Part shown: positions 1 through 7,849 of the stretch, in pieces | How the letters are laid out: the number at the start of each line of letters is the position of its first letter | Numbering within the stretch: the stretch's first letter is position 1 | DNA from: an uncultured Alphaproteobacteria bacterium | GTDB lineage: Bacteria; Pseudomonadota; Alphaproteobacteria; HIMB59; GCA-002718135 | Direction of reading: 5' to 3' | DNA: 64,000 bases | Assembly (NCBI GenBank): GCA_902623255.1 | Contig: CACNSY010000003.1 | Coordinates: 54,433-118,432, forward strand | The notes under the pieces: generated by a model | Databases searched by the model: none | Told to the model about the DNA's origin: nothing | The model's input: only the letters and a program-made list of their open reading frames with translations | Program-made: the position numbers and the translations under genes

Positions 1-1
1 A

Positions 2-298
2 GCACTAAAAGAATATGTTGGCACTGAAATTAGGCCTGGGAAGAATGTATCTAATCAAAATGAGTTAGATGAAGTTATTAAAAATACATCTGAATCTGCG
101 TATCATCCGTCATGCACAAATAAAATGGGTGAGGACAAAACTTCAGTTGTAGACCAAAACTTAAGGGTTCATGGAATTCAAAATTTAAGAGTTGTTGATG
201 CTTCTGTAATGCCAGATATTGTTAGTGCTAATTTAAATGCAACAACTATTATGATTGCTGAAAAAGCTTACGACCAAATAAATAGTACCGTTAGTTAG
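2..298 (+). CDS. betA: GMC oxidoreductase, choline dehydrogenase-like (3' end only)
   Basis: The window opens inside this gene; 98 C-terminal residues and the stop remain. They carry the GMC C-terminal signature: [10 protein letters not shown] followed by [20 protein letters not shown] and an [10 protein letters not shown] stretch. In this flavoprotein family the histidine of the YHPS segment and the asparagine of the later segment are active-site residues. Choline dehydrogenase oxidises choline to betaine aldehyde. The link to choline rests on the family and on the carnitine-to-betaine genes downstream; another alcohol is possible because the substrate-binding part lies outside the window. 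Confidence 0.8.
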   Translation, partial: ALKEYVGTEIRPGKNVSNQNELDEVIKNTSESAYHPSCTNKMGEDKTSVVDQNLRVHGIQNLRVVDASVMPDIVSANLNATTIMIAEKAYDQINSTVS

Positions 299-318
299 AG
301 AGATAAAATCTAATTTAA

Positions 319-498
319 TTAGATAGTTTTTCTTCTAAGAGTCCAACCGTATCTTTCGCTGTAGTATGCTTCGATACCATCAGCAAGATTAAGGTCATAA
401 TTTGAGTCTATAGATCCTTCAAGAACCTTATTCTCAATAGAACTCTGCTCTAGGCTTTCTTTTTGGTTATTAATATTTTCTGTTAATTTACTATTCAT
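319..498 (-). CDS. Small uncharacterised protein, 59 residues
   Basis: This is a complete ATG-to-TAA frame of 59 codons that I found by reading the minus strand. The protein is acidic and polar in its first 30 residues and ends in an aromatic and basic segment, GIEAYYSERYGWTLRRK. The composition (E, S, D, L, Y, G, R) differs from the K/N/I/F-rich products that random frames give in this AT-rich DNA, and the stretch is visibly richer in G and C than the spacer upstream of it. There is no signal peptide, membrane segment or clear Shine-Dalgarno site. It is convergent with the choline-dehydrogenase-like gene and divergent from the ScfR-like regulator. I do not recognise a family. Confidence 0.5.
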   Translation of the reverse strand: MNSKLTENINNQKESLEQSSIENKVLEGSIDSNYDLNLADGIEAYYSERYGWTLRRKTI

Positions 499-606
499 AT
501 TTACAGATTTTACAAATACATAATAAAATAAAAAAAAACTAGAGTTTTTCTTAGTTTTAATGTAAAGAAAATTACTTTGAATTTATTATTTTTGTAAATT
601 TTGTAA

Positions 607-2046
607 ATGAATATTGAATCTGAAATAAATTTTGGCCCAAGGTTAAAAAAACAAAGGATAAGTAAAGGTTTTTCACAAGCTGAATTATCAAAAACTATTG
701 GCATATCTCCTAGTTATTTAAATTTAATTGAAAGTGGAAAAAGAAAAATACCACTTTCCTTACTAATTAAAGCAGCTGATAAATTAGATTTATCAATTAA
801 AGACTTCTCAACAGAATCTAGCAAACGACTTCTTTCAGATGTAATGGATGTTTTAAGCAATGAGATTTTTGATGATTTAAAGATAACCAATCACGACACA
901 AGTGACTTTATTGGTTCAAATCCTAACATAGCTAAAGCATTACTGACAATAAATGATTCTTTTAAAAGTTTTAAAGAAGATATGCAAAATCGACTTGAAA
1001 CGATGGATGTCAATGCGAATCAAATTGAAAAACCAACAAGACTACCTGTAGAAATCGTTTCAGATATTCTTCAAGAAAATAAAAATTACTTTCATGATTT
1101 AGAAGTAAGTTCTGAAAATCTAAGAAAAGAAATAGGTCTTGAAACTGGACCTAACATTGGTTCTGGATCTAAATTATCACTTTATCTTAAAGAAAAACAT
1201 GGAATTGAAGTTAAAATAGTAACCATAAACGAAGATGAAAAAATAGTTAAAAGATTTGATGAAAATTCAAAGATTTTTTATCTTTCTGAAATGTTAACTT
1301 ATACATCAAGAAACTTTCATTTAGCATCACAAGTTGCTTATTTAGAAGCTAATGATGTTATCAATAAAGTTATTAAAGATAATAATGTCGAATCAGAAGA
1401 AGTAGAACCTTTGCTTAAACTATCTTTACTAAATTATTATGCTGCTGCTTTTATGATGCCTTATAACGATTTTTTAAAGAGTGCTAAATTACATAAATAT
1501 GATGTAGAAATTTTGATGCATCATTATGCTTGTAGTTTTGAACAAGTTACACATAGATTAACAAATCTTCAAAGACCTGGAAACGAAGGAGTGCCATTTC
1601 ATTTTTTAAAAACAGATATTGCTGGAAATGTCTCAAAGCGATTTTCTTTATCTGGTATTCATATACCAAGACATGGAGGTTCTTGTCCTAGATGGAATGT
1701 TTATACTGCTTTTTTAAATCCTGGAAAAATTCATCCTCAAATATCTAAAATGCCAGATGGACGAGTATATTTTTGTATCGCAAGAGCTTTTGAGAAAGGA
1801 ATTGAAAAACATGGAATGCCTAAAAGCTTTGTTTCGATTGGTTTAGGTTGTGATATGAAATACGCTAAAGATCTAATTTATTCTGAAGGAATTGATCTAA
1901 ATAATAAAAAATTACAAATGCCAATTGGAGTTTCTTGTAGGATATGTCCTAGAGTGGAATGTCAGCAAAGAGCTTTTCCTCCAATTGATAAAGAACTTAA
2001 ATTAGATATTAAATATCGAGGGACATCACCATACGTTACAATTTAG
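607..2046 (+). CDS. ScfR-like XRE-family regulator (HTH + degenerate M78 + DUF2083)
   Basis: This is a 479-residue one-component regulator. Residues about 9-63 form an XRE helix-turn-helix (FSQAELSKTIGISPSYLNLIE). The middle resembles a degenerate M78/ImmA domain without a recognisable HExxH, and the last 150 residues match the DUF2083 type found in short-chain fatty acyl regulators. Cysteines are at about 360 (GGSCPRW), in YFCIARA, in GLGCDMK and in a terminal C444-C447-C452 cluster (CRICPRVEC). Family members control short-chain acyl-CoA or glyoxylate-cycle metabolism, so sensing an acyl-CoA is the likely role. It is convergent with the carnitine cluster, its stop directly abutting the neighbouring stop; control of that cluster is only an inference. 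Confidence 0.8.
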   Translation: MNIESEINFGPRLKKQRISKGFSQAELSKTIGISPSYLNLIESGKRKIPLSLLIKAADKLDLSIKDFSTESSKRLLSDVMDVLSNEIFDDLKITNHDTSDFIGSNPNIAKALLTINDSFKSFKEDMQNRLETMDVNANQIEKPTRLPVEIVSDILQENKNYFHDLEVSSENLRKEIGLETGPNIGSGSKLSLYLKEKHGIEVKIVTINEDEKIVKRFDENSKIFYLSEMLTYTSRNFHLASQVAYLEANDVINKVIKDNNVESEEVEPLLKLSLLNYYAAAFMMPYNDFLKSAKLHKYDVEILMHHYACSFEQVTHRLTNLQRPGNEGVPFHFLKTDIAGNVSKRFSLSGIHIPRHGGSCPRWNVYTAFLNPGKIHPQISKMPDGRVYFCIARAFEKGIEKHGMPKSFVSIGLGCDMKYAKDLIYSEGIDLNNKKLQMPIGVSCRICPRVECQQRAFPPIDKELKLDIKYRGTSPYVTI

Positions 2047-3054
2047 CTAAATTTTAACTAACATTTTACCTAAATTTTTACCATTCAGTAGATCTATAAA
2101 TGCTTTTGGAGCATTTTCTATATTTTCATAAATTGTTTCTTTAAACTTTATTTTTCCTTCAGATAGCCAATTTCGCATATCAGTTTCAAAAGGCTCATTA
2201 TCATTTTCATGATCAAAAATTAAAAAACCTTTTATAGTTAATCTTTTTACTAATACGTGAGCCATATTTTTTAGTCCAGCAGGTGCAGAAGTTGAATTCA
2301 TTTGAGATATTCTTCCACAAATAATAATTCTTCCAAAATTTTTCATTCGAAAAATTGCAGACTCTAAAAAATCACCTCCTACATTATCAAAGTATAAGTC
2401 AAATCCTTCAGGACAAATTTCTTTTAAGTGAACAACAAGGTTATCAATTTTTTTATAATTAAATGCTACATCAACATTTAATTCATTTTTTAACCAATCA
2501 ACTTTTTCATCTGATCCAGTACTAGCATATACTTTGCATCCTAAATTTTTTGCAATTTGACAAACTGTTGAACCAACACTTCCACCTGCTGAAGATACAA
2601 GAATACTTTGTCCTTTTTGTATATTCCCATGATTAAAAAGACCAATATATGCAGTTTGCCCTGTCATTCCTAAAGGCCCAAGATAAGTTTGCAATGGAAA
2701 ATTGGAATTTTTTATTTTTTTTAAATCACCGCCTTTGCAAACGAAGTTATCTCTCATTCCAAAATTACTGAAAACAACATCTCCTTCTTTAAATTGTGAA
2801 TTTTTTGATTTTTGGACTGACCCAATTGCATAACCTTCCATTTCCTCGCCTAATAAAAAGGGTGGTTTATAATTTTTACGTTCTGTCATCCTTGCTCTCA
2901 TATACGGATCAACAGATATCCATGAATTAAGAACATGAATATTATTTGTTTCATCTAATTCTAAAGTTTTAGATTTAATTTCAAAATCTTCTTCTTTAGG
3001 TAACCCAGTTGGTATATAATTTTTTAAAGCTACATATTTTGAGATTATTGTCAT
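2047..3054 (-). CDS. NADP-dependent medium-chain oxidoreductase, CurA/leukotriene-B4-dehydrogenase type
   Basis: This 335-residue protein belongs to the zinc-independent MDR superfamily. It has the N-terminal SWISVDPYMRARM segment and the nucleotide-binding stretch VSSAGGSVGSTVCQIAKNLG at about 155-175, followed by FDLYFDNVGGDFLE, all typical of CurA/YncB-like alkenal or enone reductases. These reduce carbon-carbon double bonds or 2-alkenals with NADPH. It is the last gene of a minus-strand run with the DUF849 and carnitine dehydrogenase genes, two bases after the dehydrogenase stop, so it is probably cotranscribed. A role with unsaturated carnitine derivatives such as crotonobetaine would fit, but that is a guess. 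Confidence 0.8.
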   Translation of the reverse strand: MTIISKYVALKNYIPTGLPKEEDFEIKSKTLELDETNNIHVLNSWISVDPYMRARMTERKNYKPPFLLGEEMEGYAIGSVQKSKNSQFKEGDVVFSNFGMRDNFVCKGGDLKKIKNSNFPLQTYLGPLGMTGQTAYIGLFNHGNIQKGQSILVSSAGGSVGSTVCQIAKNLGCKVYASTGSDEKVDWLKNELNVDVAFNYKKIDNLVVHLKEICPEGFDLYFDNVGGDFLESAIFRMKNFGRIIICGRISQMNSTSAPAGLKNMAHVLVKRLTIKGFLIFDHENDNEPFETDMRNWLSEGKIKFKETIYENIENAPKAFIDLLNGKNLGKMLVKI

Positions 3055-3056
3055 AA

Positions 3057-3977
3057 TTATAATTTATATTTTTTCTTTAATTCTAGCAAATCTATTAAGA
3101 AATTATCTCTTATGTTACTTAAATCTTTTATAGAATGATTCTTTGATTGTTTTTTTGTGCCTTTAATGATTTTTTCTTTAAGTTTTTTTGTTAGTTTTGG
3201 AGATTTAAGTTTAGTCCATGGAAGCTTCAATGCTGGTCCAAACTGATCTAGCATATGTTTCATACCCATTTCTCCTCCCGCTAAGTGAAATGTCAAAAAA
3301 GTTCCCATTAGAGCCCATCTCATACCAGGACCATAAGTTATTGCTTCATCTAAATCTTTTGTAGAAGCATATCCATCATTTATAATATGTAAACCCTCTC
3401 TCCACAAAGCTTCTTGCAATCTATCAGATAAAAAGCCCGGTAATTCTTTTTCTACCAATAATGTTTTCATTTTAATTTTTTGATAAAATTTTTTTGCTTT
3501 ATTAAGATATAAATTTGTAGTTTTTTTACCTTTGACAATTTCAACCAAAGGGAGAATATATACAGGGTTAAATGGATGAGCTATAATTAACCTTTTTGGA
3601 TTAATACATTTTGCTTGTAAATCTGATGGAAGTAAACCAGATGAACTTGAAGCAATTATTGAATTTGAGGGTGAATATTTACTTATATTTTTTATAACAT
3701 CTTTTTTTAAAGTTAATCGTTCGGGTACATTTTCCTGAATTAAATCTGCATTTTTTACTGCTTCTTCAATACTGTCTACGATTTCCAAATTTTTTAAATT
3801 GATTTTTGTATTATATAATTTTTTAATAATTAAGTTTGTTCTTGTTATTTCATCTTTTAGAAAATGTAATTGCTGAGAATTTTTATCAAATGCTTTTACT
3901 TTTATGCCGTTAGCAAGAAATCTAATTATCCAGCCAGTACCAATTACACCAGTTCCAATGACAGCAATATTTTTCAA
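3057..3977 (-). CDS. cdhA: L-carnitine 3-dehydrogenase
   Basis: This NAD-dependent dehydrogenase of 306 residues should oxidise L-carnitine to 3-dehydrocarnitine. The Rossmann motif GTGVIGTGW is at 8-16. The 3-hydroxyacyl-CoA dehydrogenase active-site region follows as SSSSGLLPSD and AHPFNPVYILPLVE at about 134-147. The C-terminal half carries YGPGMRWALMGTF and AGGEMGMKHMLDQFGPA, which distinguish carnitine dehydrogenases from fatty-acid enzymes. Many homologues are fused to a thioesterase; here the thioesterase is separate (4912-5379). It starts one base after the DUF849 stop, and this neighbour catalyses the next step, which strongly supports the assignment. Confidence 0.92.
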   Translation of the reverse strand: MKNIAVIGTGVIGTGWIIRFLANGIKVKAFDKNSQQLHFLKDEITRTNLIIKKLYNTKINLKNLEIVDSIEEAVKNADLIQENVPERLTLKKDVIKNISKYSPSNSIIASSSSGLLPSDLQAKCINPKRLIIAHPFNPVYILPLVEIVKGKKTTNLYLNKAKKFYQKIKMKTLLVEKELPGFLSDRLQEALWREGLHIINDGYASTKDLDEAITYGPGMRWALMGTFLTFHLAGGEMGMKHMLDQFGPALKLPWTKLKSPKLTKKLKEKIIKGTKKQSKNHSIKDLSNIRDNFLIDLLELKKKYKL

Positions 3978-3978
3978 A

Positions 3979-4869
3979 TTAAAAATGTTTTTTTAGTTTT
4001 AATTTTTCTCTTGTTTGTTGTGGTGATAAAATAGAAGCTCCCATATCTTCAACAATGCACCTTGCCTTTTCAACTAACTGTGCATTTGATGCAAAAACTC
4101 CTTTCTTTAAATAAAGATTGTCTTCCAGTCCTACACGAACATTTCCTCCTAAAATAACTGCTTGTGCAGCCATAGGCATTTGAGATCTTCCTATACCAAA
4201 TCCAGACCAAATACCTTCAGTAGGTACCATTTCAGCCATTGCTTTCATTGCGCTCGTTGTTGCTGGTGACCCCCAAGGTATACCAAGGCATATTTGATAA
4301 AAAGGAGGACCATCAATTAAACCTTCTTTATAAAGTTGGTTAGCAAACCATAAGTGACCCATTTCAAAAGCTTCCATTTCCGGTTTCACTCCAAGCTCCT
4401 GCATTTTTTTTGCTGCAGTTCTTAGTTGTATCGGTGTATGAATAAAAGTCATGTTTGAATCACCAAAATTTAGTGAGCCGCAGTCTAAAGTACAAATTTC
4501 AGGCAATAACTCTTCAACATGTTCTAATCTGCTTAATGCATCGATCATATCAGTATTTGCTCCCACTGGATTTAAAGGATCTTTACCTGTTCCCACTTCA
4601 AAATCACCACCCATACCTGTAGTAAAATTTAAAACTACATCAGTTTCAGAGGAGCGAATTCTATCTGCCACTTCTTTATAATAACTTAAATTCCTAGAAG
4701 GTTTGCCATCAGGTTCTCTTACATGTACATGAGCTATTGCTGCACCCGCTTTGGCAGCTTCAATTGAAGCATCAGCAATTTGTTTTGGTGTTATGGGTAA
4801 TTCAGGATGCTTACCTGCTGTATCACCAGATCCTGTTACAGCACAAGAAATTATTACTTCATTATTCAT
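3979..4869 (-). CDS. cdhC: 3-dehydrocarnitine cleavage enzyme (DUF849/BKACE)
   Basis: This is a 296-residue beta-keto acid cleavage enzyme. Members use a divalent metal and acetyl-CoA; the carnitine-type member turns 3-dehydrocarnitine plus acetyl-CoA into acetoacetate plus betainyl-CoA. The sequence has the start [19 protein letters not shown], the metal-binding HVHVREPDG at about 47-55, [15 protein letters not shown] and the C-terminal [14 protein letters not shown], all family hallmarks. It is the first gene of the minus-strand run, divergent from the thioesterase across only 42 bp, so both directions probably share a control region at 4870-4911. The substrate call depends on the adjacent carnitine dehydrogenase. 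Confidence 0.92.
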   Translation of the reverse strand: MNNEVIISCAVTGSGDTAGKHPELPITPKQIADASIEAAKAGAAIAHVHVREPDGKPSRNLSYYKEVADRIRSSETDVVLNFTTGMGGDFEVGTGKDPLNPVGANTDMIDALSRLEHVEELLPEICTLDCGSLNFGDSNMTFIHTPIQLRTAAKKMQELGVKPEMEAFEMGHLWFANQLYKEGLIDGPPFYQICLGIPWGSPATTSAMKAMAEMVPTEGIWSGFGIGRSQMPMAAQAVILGGNVRVGLEDNLYLKKGVFASNAQLVEKARCIVEDMGASILSPQQTREKLKLKKHF

Positions 4870-4911
4870 TATTTTAAACTACTATATTTTTTGAATTAAT
4901 AAAGAAAAACA

Positions 4912-5379
4912 ATGAAGATATATTTAAATTCAGGAAGAGTAAAAAAAGAATGGACCGATTACAATGGTCATATGAATTTGGCATTTTATATTCATCTTTT
5001 TGATGCTGGATGGGAAGTTCTTTTACAAAAATTTAATATGGGAGAAACTTCTGCAAAAACAGAGAAGAAAACTACTTTTGCCGTAGAGTCACACACAACT
5101 TATGACAAAGAAGTGAAAGAGGGTGATGAAGTAGATATTAATTTATTATTTCTTGATAGGGATAAAAAAAGATTAATTTATAAATTAGAAATGACACATA
5201 AACTTGAAGGTTATAGAGCAGCAACAACAGAGGTTTGTTCTTTGTATGTTGATTTAAATGTTAGAAAAGTTTCTGAATTAGAATTAGAAAAGCAAAAAGA
5301 TATAGATAAATTTATTCAAGAAAATAAAAATAATTTTGATCCAGGTAACCTTACACTAATCAATAAGCTAAAAAAATAA
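4912..5379 (+). CDS. cdhB: Betainyl-CoA thioesterase (hotdog fold)
   Basis: This 155-residue protein has the 4HBT/hotdog start WTDYNGHMNLAFYIHLFDAG, including the D-x-x-G-H-M/N active-site pattern, followed by SHTTYDKEVKEGDEV and a LIYKLEMTH strand. In carnitine catabolism this thioesterase releases glycine betaine and CoA from betainyl-CoA. It is transcribed away from the DUF849 gene, and its stop abuts the stop of the HD-domain gene. The fold is clear; the substrate follows from the neighbouring carnitine genes. Confidence 0.85.
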   Translation: MKIYLNSGRVKKEWTDYNGHMNLAFYIHLFDAGWEVLLQKFNMGETSAKTEKKTTFAVESHTTYDKEVKEGDEVDINLLFLDRDKKRLIYKLEMTHKLEGYRAATTEVCSLYVDLNVRKVSELELEKQKDIDKFIQENKNNFDPGNLTLINKLKK

Positions 5380-5943
5380 TTATAAATTTCTATAAGGTGT
5401 TCTATTGAATATTCTTTGAACCATTGGAACAAATTCTTTTAAAGGAATTGTATCATAATTTGGATCAAATGATGCTTGATCCCATCTTTCACAAAAATCT
5501 ATAGTGTCTTTAAAGAATTCATGACCTTTGAATTTATCTCTTAGATTTCTATCTTTTCCATAATAATGATTATAGTAGTAGGCTTGAAATAAACCGTGTT
5601 GTTCTACAATCCATCTTGTCTTTTCAGACACAAAGGGTTTTAATACCGCAGCTGCAAGTTCAGAATGATTAAGAGGTGCAATTTCATCACCTATATCATG
5701 CAATAAGGAAGCTACCACCATTTCTTCAGAAGCTTGTTCACGTAACGCCCTTGATGCAGTTTGAAGAGAATGTTCTAATCTAGATACCTTATAGCCACCT
5801 AAAGAATTGTCTAAACTTTCTAGCACTCTTACTATTCTATCAGCTGTACCTTCAATGAATTTATCTTCAAAATTAGCAAGAAGTTCATAATCCTCTTTAT
5901 CACCATGTTTCATTTCAGTGAATTTTACTTCATCTTTAGACAT
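5380..5943 (-). CDS. HD-domain protein, PhnZ/TmpB-like oxygenase candidate
   Basis: I start this gene at the ATG at 5943 (187 residues), because the alternative at 5958 leaves only 13 bp to the divergent agmatine deiminase. The full mixed-valent di-iron HD ligand set is visible: H58, H82-D83 (LLHDIGD), H93, H116 and D155 (in RWDQASFDP). The H58-to-H82 spacing and the HYYG...RWD C-terminal layout resemble PhnZ and TmpB, HD oxygenases that cleave C-P bonds of hydroxylated aminophosphonates; TmpB yields glycine betaine. A phosphohydrolase role cannot be excluded. It lies between the carnitine and polyamine genes, with no phosphonate transporter or TmpA partner in the window. Confidence 0.72.
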   Translation of the reverse strand: MSKDEVKFTEMKHGDKEDYELLANFEDKFIEGTADRIVRVLESLDNSLGGYKVSRLEHSLQTASRALREQASEEMVVASLLHDIGDEIAPLNHSELAAAVLKPFVSEKTRWIVEQHGLFQAYYYNHYYGKDRNLRDKFKGHEFFKDTIDFCERWDQASFDPNYDTIPLKEFVPMVQRIFNRTPYRNL

Positions 5944-5971
5944 GAAATAATTATACATATTTTTTAATTTT

Positions 5972-6955
5972 ATGAAACTAATTCCTGAATGGTATGAACA
6001 CCAATATTGTTTGATTGCTTGGCCATGTAATAAAGATCTTTATGGTAAAAATATTAATAAAGCTAGAGATGAAGTTGCAAATGTAATTAATGAAATTGCA
6101 AAAACTGAGCATGTAATTGTATTTTCAAATAAAGAAGACATTAATGAAATTCAGAATAAAACTGATCATAAAAATATAGATATTGTAGAGTGTAAATTAG
6201 ATGATTCTTGGATGCGAGATATTGCACCGATATTTTATATCGAAGATGAAAAATTAAAATCAATTAGTTTTGAATTTAATGGTTATGGCAAGTATCCAGA
6301 TTATTTAAATGATAATAAAATATCAAAATTTATTTCAAACTATTTAAATATCCCAACAAAAATTTCTGACTTAGTTATAGAAGGAGGAGCAATAACTTAT
6401 GATGATAAAAAAAATTTATTTAGCACTAAAAATGTAATATTTAATAAAAATAGAAAACAAAAACATAATAGTGAATATATTATTAAAGAATTAAAGCTCT
6501 TGTTTGACTTAAATTATATTTTTTTATTTGAAAATGGACTAATTGAGGATGATACAGATGGTCATGTCGATAATTTATTATGTCCGATAGGAAAAAATCA
6601 ATATTTAATTGCCACAACTCACAAATTAGATCCTAATTATGAAATATTAGAAAAAAACAAAACTGATCTTATTAAATTTTTTAAAGATACTAATCAGACA
6701 TTTGATTTAATTGAAGTTCCCTTACCTGCAAGAAAAAAGATTAATAATAAGAATATTATTAGTTCATATATAAATTTCTATTTCAGTAAAAATAAAATTA
6801 TCTTACCTAAATTCAATGTTAAGGAAGATAATGAGGTAAAATTAACTTTTGAAAAGTTATTCCCAAATAGAGAAATTATCATGTTGGAAACAGAAAATAT
6901 AAATTATGGTGGTGGAAATATTCATTGTATAACAATGAATGTACCAAAAATATGA
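5972..6955 (+). CDS. aguA: Agmatine deiminase
   Basis: This 327-residue enzyme of the peptidyl-arginine deiminase-like (PPAD) family should hydrolyse agmatine to N-carbamoylputrescine and ammonia. The N-terminal PEWYEHQYCLIAWP, the DDSWMRDIAP segment (about 75-84), EGGAITYDD, DDTDGHVDN and the C-terminal GGGNIHC with the nucleophilic cysteine are all present. The downstream amidase starts inside its stop codon (ATGA), giving the complete two-step route to putrescine. No Shine-Dalgarno site precedes the ATG, and the gap to the divergent HD gene is tiny, so the message may be leaderless. Confidence 0.93.
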   Translation: MKLIPEWYEHQYCLIAWPCNKDLYGKNINKARDEVANVINEIAKTEHVIVFSNKEDINEIQNKTDHKNIDIVECKLDDSWMRDIAPIFYIEDEKLKSISFEFNGYGKYPDYLNDNKISKFISNYLNIPTKISDLVIEGGAITYDDKKNLFSTKNVIFNKNRKQKHNSEYIIKELKLLFDLNYIFLFENGLIEDDTDGHVDNLLCPIGKNQYLIATTHKLDPNYEILEKNKTDLIKFFKDTNQTFDLIEVPLPARKKINNKNIISSYINFYFSKNKIILPKFNVKEDNEVKLTFEKLFPNREIIMLETENINYGGGNIHCITMNVPKI

Positions 6956-7809
6956 AAGTAAAAGTAGCAACATCACAATTCAAAGCTATTAAAGGAGACT
7001 TTGACGCTAATTTAAATAAAGCGATTAGTTTAGTTGAAAAAGCATCAAATGAAAATGTTGATATTTTACTTCTGCAAGAATTGTTTCAAGATTATTATTT
7101 TTGTTCAACAAAAAATGATAAATTTTTTGATCTTGCAATTGATTTTCCTTCTAATCCAATGTTCGAAAAATTATCTAATATTTGTAAAGATAAAAATATT
7201 TCATTACCAATTAGTTTTTTTCAAAAAAAGGAAAATAAGTTTTTTAACTCTCTAGTTATGATTGATTCTTTCGGTAAAATAAGTGAAGTTTATAATAAAT
7301 CTCACATTCCTGAAGGACCTGGCTATAATGAGAAGTATTATTTTGAAAAAGGCAACACAGGCTTTATGGTTTTTGACACCCCTCTGGCAAAAGTTGGCTG
7401 TGCAATTTGTTGGGATCAGTGGTTTCCTGAATGTGCAAGAATATTAACATTGAAAGGTGCAGATTTAATTTTTTATCCATCAGCAATTGGCTCTGAGCCA
7501 CACATGCCTGAATTAAATTCAAAGGATCATTGGATTAATACAATGGTAGGACATGCTGCTGCAAATCAAATCCCTATAGTAACTTCGAATAGAATAGGGA
7601 AGGAGGTCGAAGCTGATATTGAATTAAATTTTTATGGCAATTCTTTTATATTGGATCATCTTGGAAATGTAATAAATCGTATGAATGATAAGGATGAAGG
7701 AATAATAACTGCAACTTTAGATTTGTTAATTTCAAGAGAATATAGAAAATTATGGGGTAACTTTAGAGACAGAAGGCCAGATCTATATAAAAAAATTCTC
7801 GATTTTTAA
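6952..7809 (+). CDS. aguB: N-carbamoylputrescine amidase
   Basis: This nitrilase-superfamily enzyme converts N-carbamoylputrescine to putrescine, CO2 and ammonia. The catalytic triad is visible: Glu in LLLQELFQDYYFC, Lys in NKSHIPEGPGYNEKYYF and Cys in VGCAICWDQWFPECAR. I choose the ATG at 6952, which overlaps the aguA stop as ATGA; a start at 6925 would add nine residues that families lack. The product is then 285 residues, normal for AguB. Translational coupling with aguA supports a common function. Confidence 0.93.
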   Translation: MKVKVATSQFKAIKGDFDANLNKAISLVEKASNENVDILLLQELFQDYYFCSTKNDKFFDLAIDFPSNPMFEKLSNICKDKNISLPISFFQKKENKFFNSLVMIDSFGKISEVYNKSHIPEGPGYNEKYYFEKGNTGFMVFDTPLAKVGCAICWDQWFPECARILTLKGADLIFYPSAIGSEPHMPELNSKDHWINTMVGHAAANQIPIVTSNRIGKEVEADIELNFYGNSFILDHLGNVINRMNDKDEGIITATLDLLISREYRKLWGNFRDRRPDLYKKILDF

Positions 7810-7837
7810 TTTATTTTATTTAATGTAATTTTTATTT

Positions 7838-7845
7838 AGGAGGGG
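7838..7845 (+). promoter_or_regulatory. Strong Shine-Dalgarno site of the polyamine-binding protein gene
   Basis: The bases AGGAGGGG lie five bases before the ATG at 7850. Most genes in this window have weak or no Shine-Dalgarno sequence, so this marks the binding-protein gene for high expression. Confidence 0.75.
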
Positions 7846-7849
7846 AATA

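Noticed and set aside
510..704. A 64-codon minus-strand frame across the scfR start
   Set aside because: It overlaps the regulator's helix-turn-helix coding region and encodes a low-complexity, Phe/Lys-rich product, as expected for a shadow frame in AT-rich DNA.
4451..4681. Plus-strand frame inside the DUF849 gene
   Set aside because: It lies wholly inside a well-supported gene on the other strand and shows no family features.
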